Shown here: positions 22,208 to 30,491 of the stretch, one piece after another | How positions within the stretch are numbered: the stretch's first letter is position 1 | How the letters are laid out: every line of letters starts with the position of its first letter | DNA from: Fidelibacterota bacterium | GTDB lineage: Bacteria; Fidelibacterota; UBA8477; JABMPR01 | Length of the DNA: 32,025 nt | Assembly (NCBI GenBank): GCA_016844945.1 | Contig: JAERTJ010000140.1 | Coordinates: 1-32,025 of the forward strand | Direction of reading: 5' to 3' | Translations under genes and position numbers: made by a program | The notes under the pieces: generated by a model | Told to the model about the DNA's origin: nothing | The model's input: the letters and a program-made list of their open reading frames with translations, nothing else | Database searches by the model: none

Positions 22208-24409
22208 ATGGTAAGGTTCTCATTGTTACATATTTTAGTATCTGTTTTGCTGATTGCATCATGTTACGCCCAATTGGATCACTCATTTACCCCTATGGCG
22301 CATAGTAAGCATTCAGGTTTTGCGAGTAGCACTGCTGTGGGCTCGGACAGTATTGTGTTTCTTGCTAACGGTAATAGCGGGTTGTGGGCGTACCAATTTG
22401 ATGGAGCCACATTCACACATACTGCTCACGTAGAGAGCAATAGTGAAGACATATATTCCCTCGATGTTGCCGTGGATTCTGATGGAACAGTTTTTTATGC
22501 AAATGGTACAGATGGTTTATATGCTTACAGTCTTGATGGAAATTACTTTTCGAATACTGCCCATATCAATGATGGGGGATATGCGGGCGGTGTGACGGTT
22601 GGTACTGATGGAACAGTATTTTTAGCTAACGGTACCGACGGATTGCGGGCATACAGATATAGTGGGTCATCCTTTATTAATATAGCTCACATTGACAGTG
22701 GTGGTGCCGATGCTTCTGCAGGTGGTATCGCTGTAGCATCCGATGGCACTATTTTTCTTGCAAACGGTCGCGATTGTTTGAGGGCTTATACATTTGATGG
22801 TACGTCATTTACAAACACTGCACACATTAAAAACGGATATGAATATACTTCCGCAAGCGACGTGGCATTAGCAGATGATAGCACTGTTTTTCTCGCCAAT
22901 GGCTCAGATGGGTTGAGAGCTTATCATTATAATGGATCATCTTTTATTAACTTTGCCCATGTGGACGATGGTGGCTACTCTACTTCAGCCACTTCAGTAG
23001 AAGTGATATCTGATGGAACAATATTTCTTTCCCTTGGTAATAGTCATGAGGGGTTGTGGGCTTATAGCTACAATGATACTTCCTTTACATATGTTACTCA
23101 TTCTAGTGATGGTAGTGGCTATGGAGTGTCTGTAACATCAGACGGTACAATATTACTCGCAAGGGGGTATGCTGGCGCAAGCGCATACAGCTATGATGGG
23201 AATACGTTTACTGATATTACATGTACATTTGACAGTGGAGATGAGTTTACCGCATTTAATGTTGAAATAGCGGAGGATAATACGGTGTTGCTCGCTAATG
23301 GTGACGGCGGCTTGCGAGCATACCGTCAACTCGATGACTCGCTTGTAACGGTTGCCCAGGTGAATACTTTTGCAAGAGATTTGACAATTCAATCTGAAGA
23401 TAGTACGGTTTTTATAGCTCAGATGAGCGGAGGTTTAAGTGCATACAAATTTAAGGGTACTACATTTACTCAAACTGCTCATATTGATGAAGGGAATAAT
23501 CCTGTCAATGCCATTGCGGTTGGTCCGGGCAGTACGGTGTTCACATCCCAGTATCACGGTGGTTTGAGAGCATATAGTTACGATGATACTTCCTTTGCAC
23601 ATACTGCTACAACAAATATATCCGGTCCTTCTAGTACAGCTAGCAACGTAGCAGTTGATTCCGACGGTACCATTCTTCTCATCGAGTACTTTGGAGGTTT
23701 GTGGGCTTACGGATATGATGGAATATTCACAACCATTGCCTCGATCGATGTAGGTGGAGATGCTAGGGGCCTTACAATTACTCCTGAGGGTACAGTTCTA
23801 ATCGCCGATGGAGGTCATGGTTTATGGGCTTATCGTTATAATGGGTCTTTCACTTTTCTTGCTCATATTGATGATGGTGGTCAAGCATCTGGCACTGCCG
23901 TGGCCGCCGATGGTACGATTTTTCTAGCAAACGGTACAGATGGTTTAAGAGCTTACAGTTTTGATGGGATCTCATTCATAAACACTGCACATATCTATGA
24001 AAGTGGAGTAGCATATGATGTGGCGGTAGCATCTGATGGCACAGTTATTCTTGCTAATGGTGATGACGGAATCAGAACATATGATTATTCTGGATATGTA
24101 GGAACCATACCAATAAGTAATTCTCTACCCAACGATATATACCTTTATCAGAATTACCCAAACCCCTTTAATCCATCAACCAACATTAAATTTGAGTTGC
24201 CAGAGCGGGCTAATGTATCTTTAATCATTTATGATAATAACGGTCGAGAGATTCAGGTTTTAGTTGATGGATTAAAGTCGGCAGGAAAGTATGAAACGCA
24301 ATGGAGCGGTTCAGGCAATAACGGTAAATTAGTCCCTGCTGGGATGTACTTAGCTAGTCTTCAGGCAGGGAGCTATTCCAAAGTGATTAAGATGGTGTAT
24401 CTGAAATAG
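22208..24409 (+). CDS. T9SS-exported protein with about 13 beta-propeller-like repeats
   Basis: The 733-residue protein begins with a signal peptide (LLHILVSVLLIASCYA; the Cys could also make a lipobox). Residues about 25-635 consist of roughly 13 repeats of 45-48 residues, each reading like DGTVFLANGTDGLRAY, then a Y-x-G-x-(S/T)-F stretch and xTAHIDDGG. This is like the LVIVD-type beta-propeller repeat. The last 92 residues are a T9SS sorting domain (YQNYPNPFNPSTNIKF, ending VIKMVYLK). It follows attC6 directly, in the seventh cassette position, but no attC or ATATAAC end is found behind it. The result is a secreted or surface protein, possibly binding, with no catalytic residues seen. Confidence 0.85.
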   Translation: MVRFSLLHILVSVLLIASCYAQLDHSFTPMAHSKHSGFASSTAVGSDSIVFLANGNSGLWAYQFDGATFTHTAHVESNSEDIYSLDVAVDSDGTVFYANGTDGLYAYSLDGNYFSNTAHINDGGYAGGVTVGTDGTVFLANGTDGLRAYRYSGSSFINIAHIDSGGADASAGGIAVASDGTIFLANGRDCLRAYTFDGTSFTNTAHIKNGYEYTSASDVALADDSTVFLANGSDGLRAYHYNGSSFINFAHVDDGGYSTSATSVEVISDGTIFLSLGNSHEGLWAYSYNDTSFTYVTHSSDGSGYGVSVTSDGTILLARGYAGASAYSYDGNTFTDITCTFDSGDEFTAFNVEIAEDNTVLLANGDGGLRAYRQLDDSLVTVAQVNTFARDLTIQSEDSTVFIAQMSGGLSAYKFKGTTFTQTAHIDEGNNPVNAIAVGPGSTVFTSQYHGGLRAYSYDDTSFAHTATTNISGPSSTASNVAVDSDGTILLIEYFGGLWAYGYDGIFTTIASIDVGGDARGLTITPEGTVLIADGGHGLWAYRYNGSFTFLAHIDDGGQASGTAVAADGTIFLANGTDGLRAYSFDGISFINTAHIYESGVAYDVAVASDGTVILANGDDGIRTYDYSGYVGTIPISNSLPNDIYLYQNYPNPFNPSTNIKFELPERANVSLIIYDNNGREIQVLVDGLKSAGKYETQWSGSGNNGKLVPAGMYLASLQAGSYSKVIKMVYLK

Positions 24410-24536
24410 CTACTAGACATAGCATTACTTATCAGTTACAACGTATCCTCTATATAGATAGACAGAATGATGCCTCTAAATCGAAACTTTCTTGTATGGT
24501 TTGAGAACTTAGTGTCTATGTTAATAAATAAATTCC

Positions 24537-24552
24537 ATTCCTAGATAGGAAT
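24537..24552. promoter_or_regulatory. palindrome ATTCCTA-GA-TAGGAAT
   Basis: A perfect 7-bp inverted repeat with a 2-bp spacer lies 17 bp before the metalloprotease start. It is an operator candidate. The rest of 24410-24569 is AT-rich with no gene. Confidence 0.35.
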
Positions 24553-24569
24553 TCTCGAAAGGGACTTAT

Positions 24570-25847
24570 ATGCTGAGAGCTAAATTGTTATTTTTCGTAA
24601 TTGCATCAGTAACAGCTTTATACGGGAACTCAATAGAATATAAAGTTCAGATTCTCGCTGATAGCCTATATATGGAGCATAAAGGTTGGAATGAGAGAAT
24701 TGAAGAGAGTGTCGGCTTCTTAAACAAGTCGTTTATGAAAGCGGGAATCGAATTCATTGCAACTACTCCTCTGCATCATGAACTAATAACCAAAACCTCA
24801 AACAGGCATGAGGTCGTTTTTGATGAGTTTTCGGAGTACCTACTAAAAGTGGATTTTGTATGCATGTTTACCGGGGGACAGTTAAATGGTTTTCTAGGGT
24901 TGGGACTCGATAAGGCTAACACGGTTTTGATTGCCAATAGAAATGAAAAAACTGAACCGCTAACAGTAGCACATGAATTTGGACATCTATTCGGCTTGTC
25001 ACATGTATCGAACTCCGACAGATCAAACCTCATGTCACAGAAGCGTAAGTCGTCCTTGGAATCGGGGTTTATTGATGAGAATATTGAAATCATCAAGTTG
25101 TATAGGACGTTCATAGATGCGAATGAGGCGGATAACAAGAACATGCATAACTTTCTGGGTTTGCAGAAGCAAATCGGCGCAAAATATAACATTGGTGCGG
25201 GATTCTACGCGGACATCGCGCAAGCCTACTCTGAGATTTCAGCGTTCGATAGCACTGTGACCTATTACCTTAAAGATTTAGACTTTCTACGTTCATCGTA
25301 TGATGCTGATGACCCCTACGAAAGGCTATGGTATCTCGAATGTTATACTGGCCTGGGGAATGCACAAATCGAAAATGGAGATTATAAAGGTGCAGTTTTG
25401 TCTTTTAGAGAATTATCAAAGCTTGCTCCCCAAAGGATATATCCTAAAATGCGATTAGTTTATCTATTTGAAGAACTCGGTGCCGACTCTCTCGCATTTT
25501 ACGAGTATGTTGAAATGTATCACATAGATTCCTCAAATGGTGAAAGTGGAAAAGTATTCTTCAACTTCCTTGATAGTCGCTTAAACCTGGGAATGATTGA
25601 AAGGCTTGAGGGCGGCCACCCCGAAATTTGGCTAGATTATAGCAAGAGTCGTCAAATTGAGATATTTATGCTTAAAAATACCAATGAGAAGTATAAAAAG
25701 CCCTCACTACTCATTGGGATATTGCTTGGAGCTGGTTCGGTAGCGATGCATGAGGGTGAGTACAAAGCAGAGGTGTTTTTAACAGTTAGCTTGACCTCCT
25801 CTATATTGACATGGCTACTAGCTAGTAAATATTTGCCTAGTAGCTGA
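24570..25847 (+). CDS. exported metzincin-like zinc metalloprotease with repeats and C-terminal membrane segment
   Basis: The 425-residue protein opens with a signal peptide (about 1-20, LLFFVIASVTALYG). A zinc-protease domain follows with HEFGHLFGLSH (H135, E136, H139, H145), the HExxHxxGxxH metzincin motif, and a Met-turn-like NLMSQ (M155). Residues about 195-345 are helical and TPR-like (YSEISAFDSTVTYYLKDLDF, IENGDYKGAVLSFRELSKLA). Near the C-terminus two hydrophobic stretches (LLIGILLGAGSVA and VFLTVSLTSSILTWLL) look like a membrane hairpin. It probably works at the envelope and may process exported proteins. AAGGGA precedes the ATG. It is the first gene beyond the cassette array. Confidence 0.82.
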   Translation: MLRAKLLFFVIASVTALYGNSIEYKVQILADSLYMEHKGWNERIEESVGFLNKSFMKAGIEFIATTPLHHELITKTSNRHEVVFDEFSEYLLKVDFVCMFTGGQLNGFLGLGLDKANTVLIANRNEKTEPLTVAHEFGHLFGLSHVSNSDRSNLMSQKRKSSLESGFIDENIEIIKLYRTFIDANEADNKNMHNFLGLQKQIGAKYNIGAGFYADIAQAYSEISAFDSTVTYYLKDLDFLRSSYDADDPYERLWYLECYTGLGNAQIENGDYKGAVLSFRELSKLAPQRIYPKMRLVYLFEELGADSLAFYEYVEMYHIDSSNGESGKVFFNFLDSRLNLGMIERLEGGHPEIWLDYSKSRQIEIFMLKNTNEKYKKPSLLIGILLGAGSVAMHEGEYKAEVFLTVSLTSSILTWLLASKYLPSS

Positions 25848-26016
25848 TTGTGTGGTAAGTCGAGGACCAATATGCTCGACATAAGATCTGTTATCAGAGA
25901 GTAAATAGTGAAAACCGCTCGGCGAGTATTTTCTAATCTTTTTGTGGACCAAAGAAGTATCAATAGTCTCATGGTGGAGTTGTAGACGATACTATTATGA
26001 GTTGAGGGAGGTATCA

Positions 26017-26244
26017 ATGATAGCGAGTTGTGTTTATTGTCAACCTACGCGTATGACAAAAATTGTAATGGGTGAAGGAGAGTGTCCTGTGTGCAGAGGT
26101 AGCAGAAAAGTATCGATACCCAATGATTTTCAGAGTTGCGGGGCTTGTGGCGGTACCGGTAGGGCGGAAGGTTATGAGAGTACTTCCGTTTGTTCTAATT
26201 GTAGTGGACTTGGAAGGGTTGAATCTCGAATACCCAACAATTAG
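26017..26244 (+). CDS. small CxxCxGxG (DnaJ zinc-finger-like) protein
   Basis: ATG 26017, with GGGAGG 5 bp upstream, gives 75 residues; an upstream GTG in frame is less likely. It has four CxxC pairs: CVYC, CPVCRGSRKV, CGACGGTGRAEG and CSNCSGLGRV. The last three follow the CxxCxGxG pattern of DnaJ-type zinc fingers. No J domain is present. It is probably a zinc-binding protein interacting with unfolded chains or RNA. Confidence 0.72.
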   Translation: MIASCVYCQPTRMTKIVMGEGECPVCRGSRKVSIPNDFQSCGACGGTGRAEGYESTSVCSNCSGLGRVESRIPNN

Positions 26245-26362
26245 GCTCTACGAAACATTTCTGGCCTATAATAGATTTGAAAGAATTACAGGATTCAGGA
26301 GATGACTAGTCATTAATATTTGTTCATAATAGGAATCATTGGCGAGTGAAAGCTAAGTTGTT

Positions 26363-27007
26363 ATGATAAAAGACAAAAAATATTGCTCAGGAAAGCTAGT
26401 AAAGTTGATCTATGCAAGGGATAGTCAAGAATGGATTATTCCAGTACAAAGTCATTTTGCTGTAATGGTGACATCGGGCGTTGATTCAACTGCTGGCAAA
26501 GTGTTGGAAAATTATAGATCCATTTGTGACAAAAATGCGCAAGAAGGGGCGGATTATTTTGATCAAAAACAAGGGATCTTGGACGAATTCCTCGATAAAC
26601 TCCCGGATACTCGTTCAAGATGTTTCGATTATGTCCAAATTCTTTATCCTTCTGATCAAAGGAGAACCAGGTTTCTTAAAAACTTCTCCGCTAAACAGTT
26701 CAATGGAGCTAATGATTTCTCGAAAAACTTTTGCAAAAATGAGAATTTTAGCATTGTTGGAGTTAGGTGTGAAGATGCATGGGCCAAATTTCAATATTTT
26801 GCACCTAACCAGTTAAGCTCTATTAGGAGTGTACACATATTTGATGATACTATCGATACAGGGTGCACAATAGGCATTTTTCTCGACAATTTGTATGATA
26901 ATGGAATTTTAAATGATGGAACTGAAATATCCGTCTCTATTGTCTACAATAATTATAAGGACAATATCCCCTCCAAGTTCACCCTGGAAGACATTCAAAA
27001 CCTGTAG
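26363..27007 (+). CDS. phosphoribosyltransferase-fold protein
   Basis: The 214-residue protein has VHIFDDTIDTGCTIG (about 157-171), the PRPP-binding loop of type I phosphoribosyltransferases: hydrophobic strand, two acidic residues, then T-x-T/G-x-T. The N-terminal part is unlike housekeeping enzymes, and the usual flexible-loop region is hard to place. ComF-like and defence-linked PRTase proteins of this size exist. The ribosome site is weak. The substrate is unknown. Confidence 0.65.
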   Translation: MIKDKKYCSGKLVKLIYARDSQEWIIPVQSHFAVMVTSGVDSTAGKVLENYRSICDKNAQEGADYFDQKQGILDEFLDKLPDTRSRCFDYVQILYPSDQRRTRFLKNFSAKQFNGANDFSKNFCKNENFSIVGVRCEDAWAKFQYFAPNQLSSIRSVHIFDDTIDTGCTIGIFLDNLYDNGILNDGTEISVSIVYNNYKDNIPSKFTLEDIQNL

Positions 27008-27107
27008 TTCAGTTTGAGGATTGCACCAAGATTTTCCAATCAATTCGTAATCGAATATCCTTCCAATCCTATATCTATAAACCAGTATCCATTGATTGGG
27101 GAGAAGC

Positions 27108-28190
27108 ATGAATAGAGAAAGAACTATTGACAGAAGAGATCTATACATCCTAGTTTGGACCAAACCAGTCACTCAAATCGCAAAAGATTTCGGAATTTCA
27201 GATGTAGCAGTCGGCAAGATCTGCAAGAAGCTAAACATTCCTAAGCACGGTCTGGGTTATTGGGCGAAACTGCAACATGGTAAAAAGGTCAAACAGGCAC
27301 CTCTACCAGCGATTAGCGAAGGTGATCCGGAATCTTATACCATCAAAGGCTCCATGGATGCCAACTTGAACCTGACCACTTCTTTGATTGAAAAGCAAAA
27401 GACATTTGAAACCAAACCCTCAAACAAAATTACAGTCAAAAAGAGTCTCCGGAACCCCCATCCCTTGATCCAGCAAACAATCCACAGGAAGAAGGCATAT
27501 GACAGTTTCTTGTACCATGATTGGCATAGCTTGCCTCCTGGAGTCAACATCAATGTGAGCGATGGCAGTTGTTCGCGGGCATTACGAATCATGGATGCAC
27601 TAATCAAGGGACTAGAAAAACGAGGACATGTCATCACCGCGACTAGTGGCTACGATGGATATACGGCAGTCGCAGTAGAAGGGGAGGAGCTGAAGTTTGA
27701 TATCTTCGAATTCTCAAAGCAACTTCCAAATCCTGAAGCAACTAGCTACTCATATTCGAATCAGACGATCCTGGAGCCAACTGGACGACTCTCTCTTCGG
27801 ATTCAGAATTATTACTGAGGCAGAAAATCAATTAGCGATGGCAAGGTCAAGAAACTCGAGGAGCGGCTGAATGGGTTCGTTTTTATCCTCCTGAAAGCAT
27901 CGGAAATACTGAAGATTCAAAGAAAACAACGAGAGGAGCAGGAGCGTGAAAGTCAGCTACGAGCTGAGGAGGCAAGAGAGGAAGCCAAAAGGAGGCAGTT
28001 AGAGCAGGAACGAGTCGATCAATTGTTTGAAAATGCTATTGAATGGCACAATCATCGATTAGCGGTAGAATATGTTACACAGCAAAGAAGTATGGGTCCG
28101 AGGCCTCAAGAGAATGGGTTAGTTGGGCTGAGAATGTACTCAGTAATTTTCCACCCAAGCTAATTCAACCCACTTTACAACGAGACAGAA
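27108..28190 (+). pseudogene. decayed HTH / coiled-coil accessory protein gene
   Basis: ATG 27108 (GGGGAGAAG upstream) opens with a helix-turn-helix (DLYILVWTKPVTQIAKDFGI, then SDVAVGKICKKLNIP) and HGLGYWAKLQHGKKV, a layout of a widespread accessory family of about 350-400 residues. Translation stops at TGA 27816-27818, but the same frame continues at once with GRKSISDGKVKKLEERLNGF and a Lys/Glu/Arg/Gln coiled coil. The stop sits where a Trp (TGG) would fit. Near 28100 the reading shifts frame and goes on as SEASREWVSWAENVLSNF, typical of the family's end. One nonsense change and one frameshift mark it as dead, unless both are sequencing errors. Confidence 0.75.
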
Positions 28191-28280
28191 CAAAACCTGG
28201 AATTGACGATTGATTCTCGTTGGTGACAAGGTCCCGCCAATATCAAATCAAGAGACATTACTGTACTATGTGAGGTTTGA

Positions 28281-28307
28281 ATAGAAAACAGGAATACTGT
28301 TCTCTAT
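28281..28307. promoter_or_regulatory. palindrome upstream of the RiPP-like genes
   Basis: ATAGAAAACAG and CTGTTCTCTAT form an 11-bp inverted repeat with one mismatch and a 5-bp spacer (GAATA), 124 bp before the precursor start. It is an operator candidate. The rest of 28200-28430 shows no gene. Confidence 0.4.
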
Positions 28308-28430
28308 CCGATTGGAATGGGCACGTGAAATCGGGCTTCCTAAATGGCAGGTAGTTCTTACTTTATCTCGGATTATTCTCCAAAAAACATATAGTTCGAT
28401 AATTGATCCATTGAAATTGTGAGGTGTTCA

Positions 28431-28667
28431 TTGAAGACTACGGAAAATCAATATACTTTAGATCCATTGTTTGTCTCTATGGCAGGTGCTATATCCAAAT
28501 ATACTGTCGAGGTGACGCATGGGGGTAACAGTGTGTCAAGCATCTGCGCGTTCAGTTGCTCTAGAGCATGTGGAGCAAGTTGCTCAAGTGGTTGCTATTC
28601 CGGTTGTGATGCTGCATCATCATGCGCACAGGGTTGTAGTTCAGGATGTAAATCAGGTAATGCATGA
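28431..28667 (+). CDS. cysteine-repeat RiPP precursor peptide candidate
   Basis: I chose TTG 28431 (GAGG at 28421-28424, 6 bp spacing) over a GTG at 28419 that overlaps the ribosome site. The product is 78 residues. Residues 1-37 look like a leader (MKTTENQYTLDPLFVSMAG, then VTHGGNSVSSI, with a GG that could be a cleavage site). The core is Cys/Ser/Gly-rich: nine Cys at about 38-75 spaced C-x3-C five times, one C-x5-C, then C-x3-C twice. That regular CxxxC spacing is what a radical SAM thioether-forming enzyme could use. The TGA overlaps the maturase ATG in ATGA, so both are made together. No transporter or peptidase gene lies beside it. Confidence 0.78.
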   Translation: MKTTENQYTLDPLFVSMAGAISKYTVEVTHGGNSVSSICAFSCSRACGASCSSGCYSGCDAASSCAQGCSSGCKSGNA

Positions 28668-30082
28668 TTGATTCAGCCAGTACGACCTGCTATCCACGAA
28701 TAGTGGAACCTTGGGTACTCAGAAATGATCAAAATAATTTTGTTCTCTACAAAAATTCAGCTGCTGAAATACAGTACTTAGTATTATCTCCACTCCAGGC
28801 AATTATAGCCCCATTCTTGAATGGTAAATACTCAGCAAAAGAACTATCAAGTATTTGGTTGGAACTCACAAAACCATTTCAGCCTGAGGTGATACCTTTC
28901 CGCACAATCATAGGAGAGCTTATAGACGAGGGAATAGTTTCGGACTATGGAAGAAGTAGCCTAGATATTGAAGAATCCCCACTGTTCATTCCAGACCTTT
29001 TAAGATATGTCTGGCCGGTCGAGCGGACTACACAACCTCTTACCGCTTTAGTGTCCTTAACCAATACCTGTGATGCATCCTGTAAGTATTGTTATGCGGA
29101 GCGGAAAAGAATAGTTGAACTATCAAAGAGTGATTGGTTTACTGTGTTTGATAAACTTTCAGCCGCTCAGATGACAATAGTTGATATAGGTGGAGGGGAC
29201 CCGTTCTGTCGCCAGGATATCTTGGAATTACTTGAAGAGATGCTTCGCAGGAAATTTGTTTTTAATGTCTCAACCAAGAGCTATATCGATTCAGATAGAG
29301 CTGCAGTACTGGGAGCCCTTGATTGGGATACCTCGAGTACTGGTACGCACCAATTCCAAATAAGCGTTGATTCTATCGACGATTCGATAGCTTCTAGTAT
29401 GGCGGGAATCCGGAATCATGTTTATAAAACTAAAAGGAGTTTAAAAAACCTTATGGCTGAAGGGGTTACCCCTCGAATAAAGTGCGTTTTGACACCAGGA
29501 AATCTATCAGGGATAGAGCGTTTTGTTGAAGAGTTTGGGATGCTCGGAGTTGAGTCCTTCCAATTTGTGCAATATGGTAGAAGTCTATACAGACATGATG
29601 ATTCCCTCTTCTTATCATTATCGCAGAAAAAATCACTGAGCAACCAATTTAAGAAAATCATTCAAAGCTATTCGGATCTTCATATTGTCTATCAAGATGA
29701 TACCTCCATAAGTAATTGCCAATTTACATCTCAGGAGTGGAACGATAGAGTGATCTGCACGGGAGGTAGGAGTGCATTGTTAATTATGCCAAACGGTGAT
29801 GTAACTTTGTGTGACCAATTGCCTCATGAGGATGCATTTATCGTAGGTAACATTATAAGCGATGATCTTGATACAATTTGGAATTCTAACAAACTTGATA
29901 GTTTTATACATCCCTCAAAATCAAAATTCGAAGGATCGGTCTGTTTCGAGTGTGATGATTTTAGTGAGTGTCATCATGGCAAGGGCTATTGCTATCGGGA
30001 TTCGTATCTTGCATTTGGAACTCTATATACAGCACCCCCCTCCTGCCATAAACAATCCGCCTCAGGGAAACGAATGTTGTAG
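28664..30082 (+). CDS. radical SAM/SPASM peptide maturase
   Basis: The 472-residue enzyme has three parts. Residues about 15-100 resemble a PqqD-like RiPP recognition element (LYKNSAAEIQYLVLSPLQA, then PFRTIIGELIDEGIV). The radical SAM core carries C136xxxC140xxC143 for the 4Fe-4S cluster and a GGGDP SAM-binding motif at 176-180. The C-terminus has a SPASM-type cluster: C365, C383 (in PNGDVTLC), C427xxC430, C436, C443 and C461, enough for two auxiliary clusters. Enzymes with this build install thioether or C-C crosslinks in Cys-rich precursors. It is coupled to the precursor gene by an ATGA overlap. The modification is an inference. Confidence 0.88.
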   Translation: MIDSASTTCYPRIVEPWVLRNDQNNFVLYKNSAAEIQYLVLSPLQAIIAPFLNGKYSAKELSSIWLELTKPFQPEVIPFRTIIGELIDEGIVSDYGRSSLDIEESPLFIPDLLRYVWPVERTTQPLTALVSLTNTCDASCKYCYAERKRIVELSKSDWFTVFDKLSAAQMTIVDIGGGDPFCRQDILELLEEMLRRKFVFNVSTKSYIDSDRAAVLGALDWDTSSTGTHQFQISVDSIDDSIASSMAGIRNHVYKTKRSLKNLMAEGVTPRIKCVLTPGNLSGIERFVEEFGMLGVESFQFVQYGRSLYRHDDSLFLSLSQKKSLSNQFKKIIQSYSDLHIVYQDDTSISNCQFTSQEWNDRVICTGGRSALLIMPNGDVTLCDQLPHEDAFIVGNIISDDLDTIWNSNKLDSFIHPSKSKFEGSVCFECDDFSECHHGKGYCYRDSYLAFGTLYTAPPSCHKQSASGKRML

Positions 30083-30105
30083 CATATTGGATTTCTACAT
30101 GCTTA

Positions 30106-30474
30106 TTAATCTGAAGAGTTTAAAACTATCGAAATCCAAGCTCTACTCACACCAAGATATCTGGCCAGCTCCGCACGGGTCCAATCATTTCGCTCAAGAA
30201 GTTGGATAAAGTGTTCATATCTGGTCTCCTTCTTCCGTCTCCTGATCTCATTTTTCTGGCATTTTGTTAACCACTTTTCATGGGGTTCGCAACGAGTTCT
30301 GGAATTTGGTGAAATCGGCACCAAAACGGTCAATTTTCCATCTTGAATGGTAAACTGCTGCCCAGGCGTAAGATCCTGATTATAAAGAACATTACGCATT
30401 GATATTGTGATAGGAATTGGGTTCTTATTTTTGCCATCCCTCCGGAAGTGAGAGGGGTAAATATAAGAACACAA
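30106..30474 (-). CDS. small helix-turn-helix protein linked to the integrase
   Basis: The 122-residue protein ends in a clear helix-turn-helix: RYEHFIQLLERNDWTRAEL followed by ARYLGVSRAWISIVLN. The N-terminal part is basic, and an internal Met near residue 26 is another possible start. It begins 17 bp after the integrase stop on the same strand, so the two form an operon. A role as excisionase (recombination directionality factor) or regulator of the island is likely, by position. It converges on the radical SAM gene. Confidence 0.68.
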   Translation of the reverse strand: MCSYIYPSHFRRDGKNKNPIPITISMRNVLYNQDLTPGQQFTIQDGKLTVLVPISPNSRTRCEPHEKWLTKCQKNEIRRRKKETRYEHFIQLLERNDWTRAELARYLGVSRAWISIVLNSSD

Positions 30475-30491
30475 GATATCACGTCTTGGGA

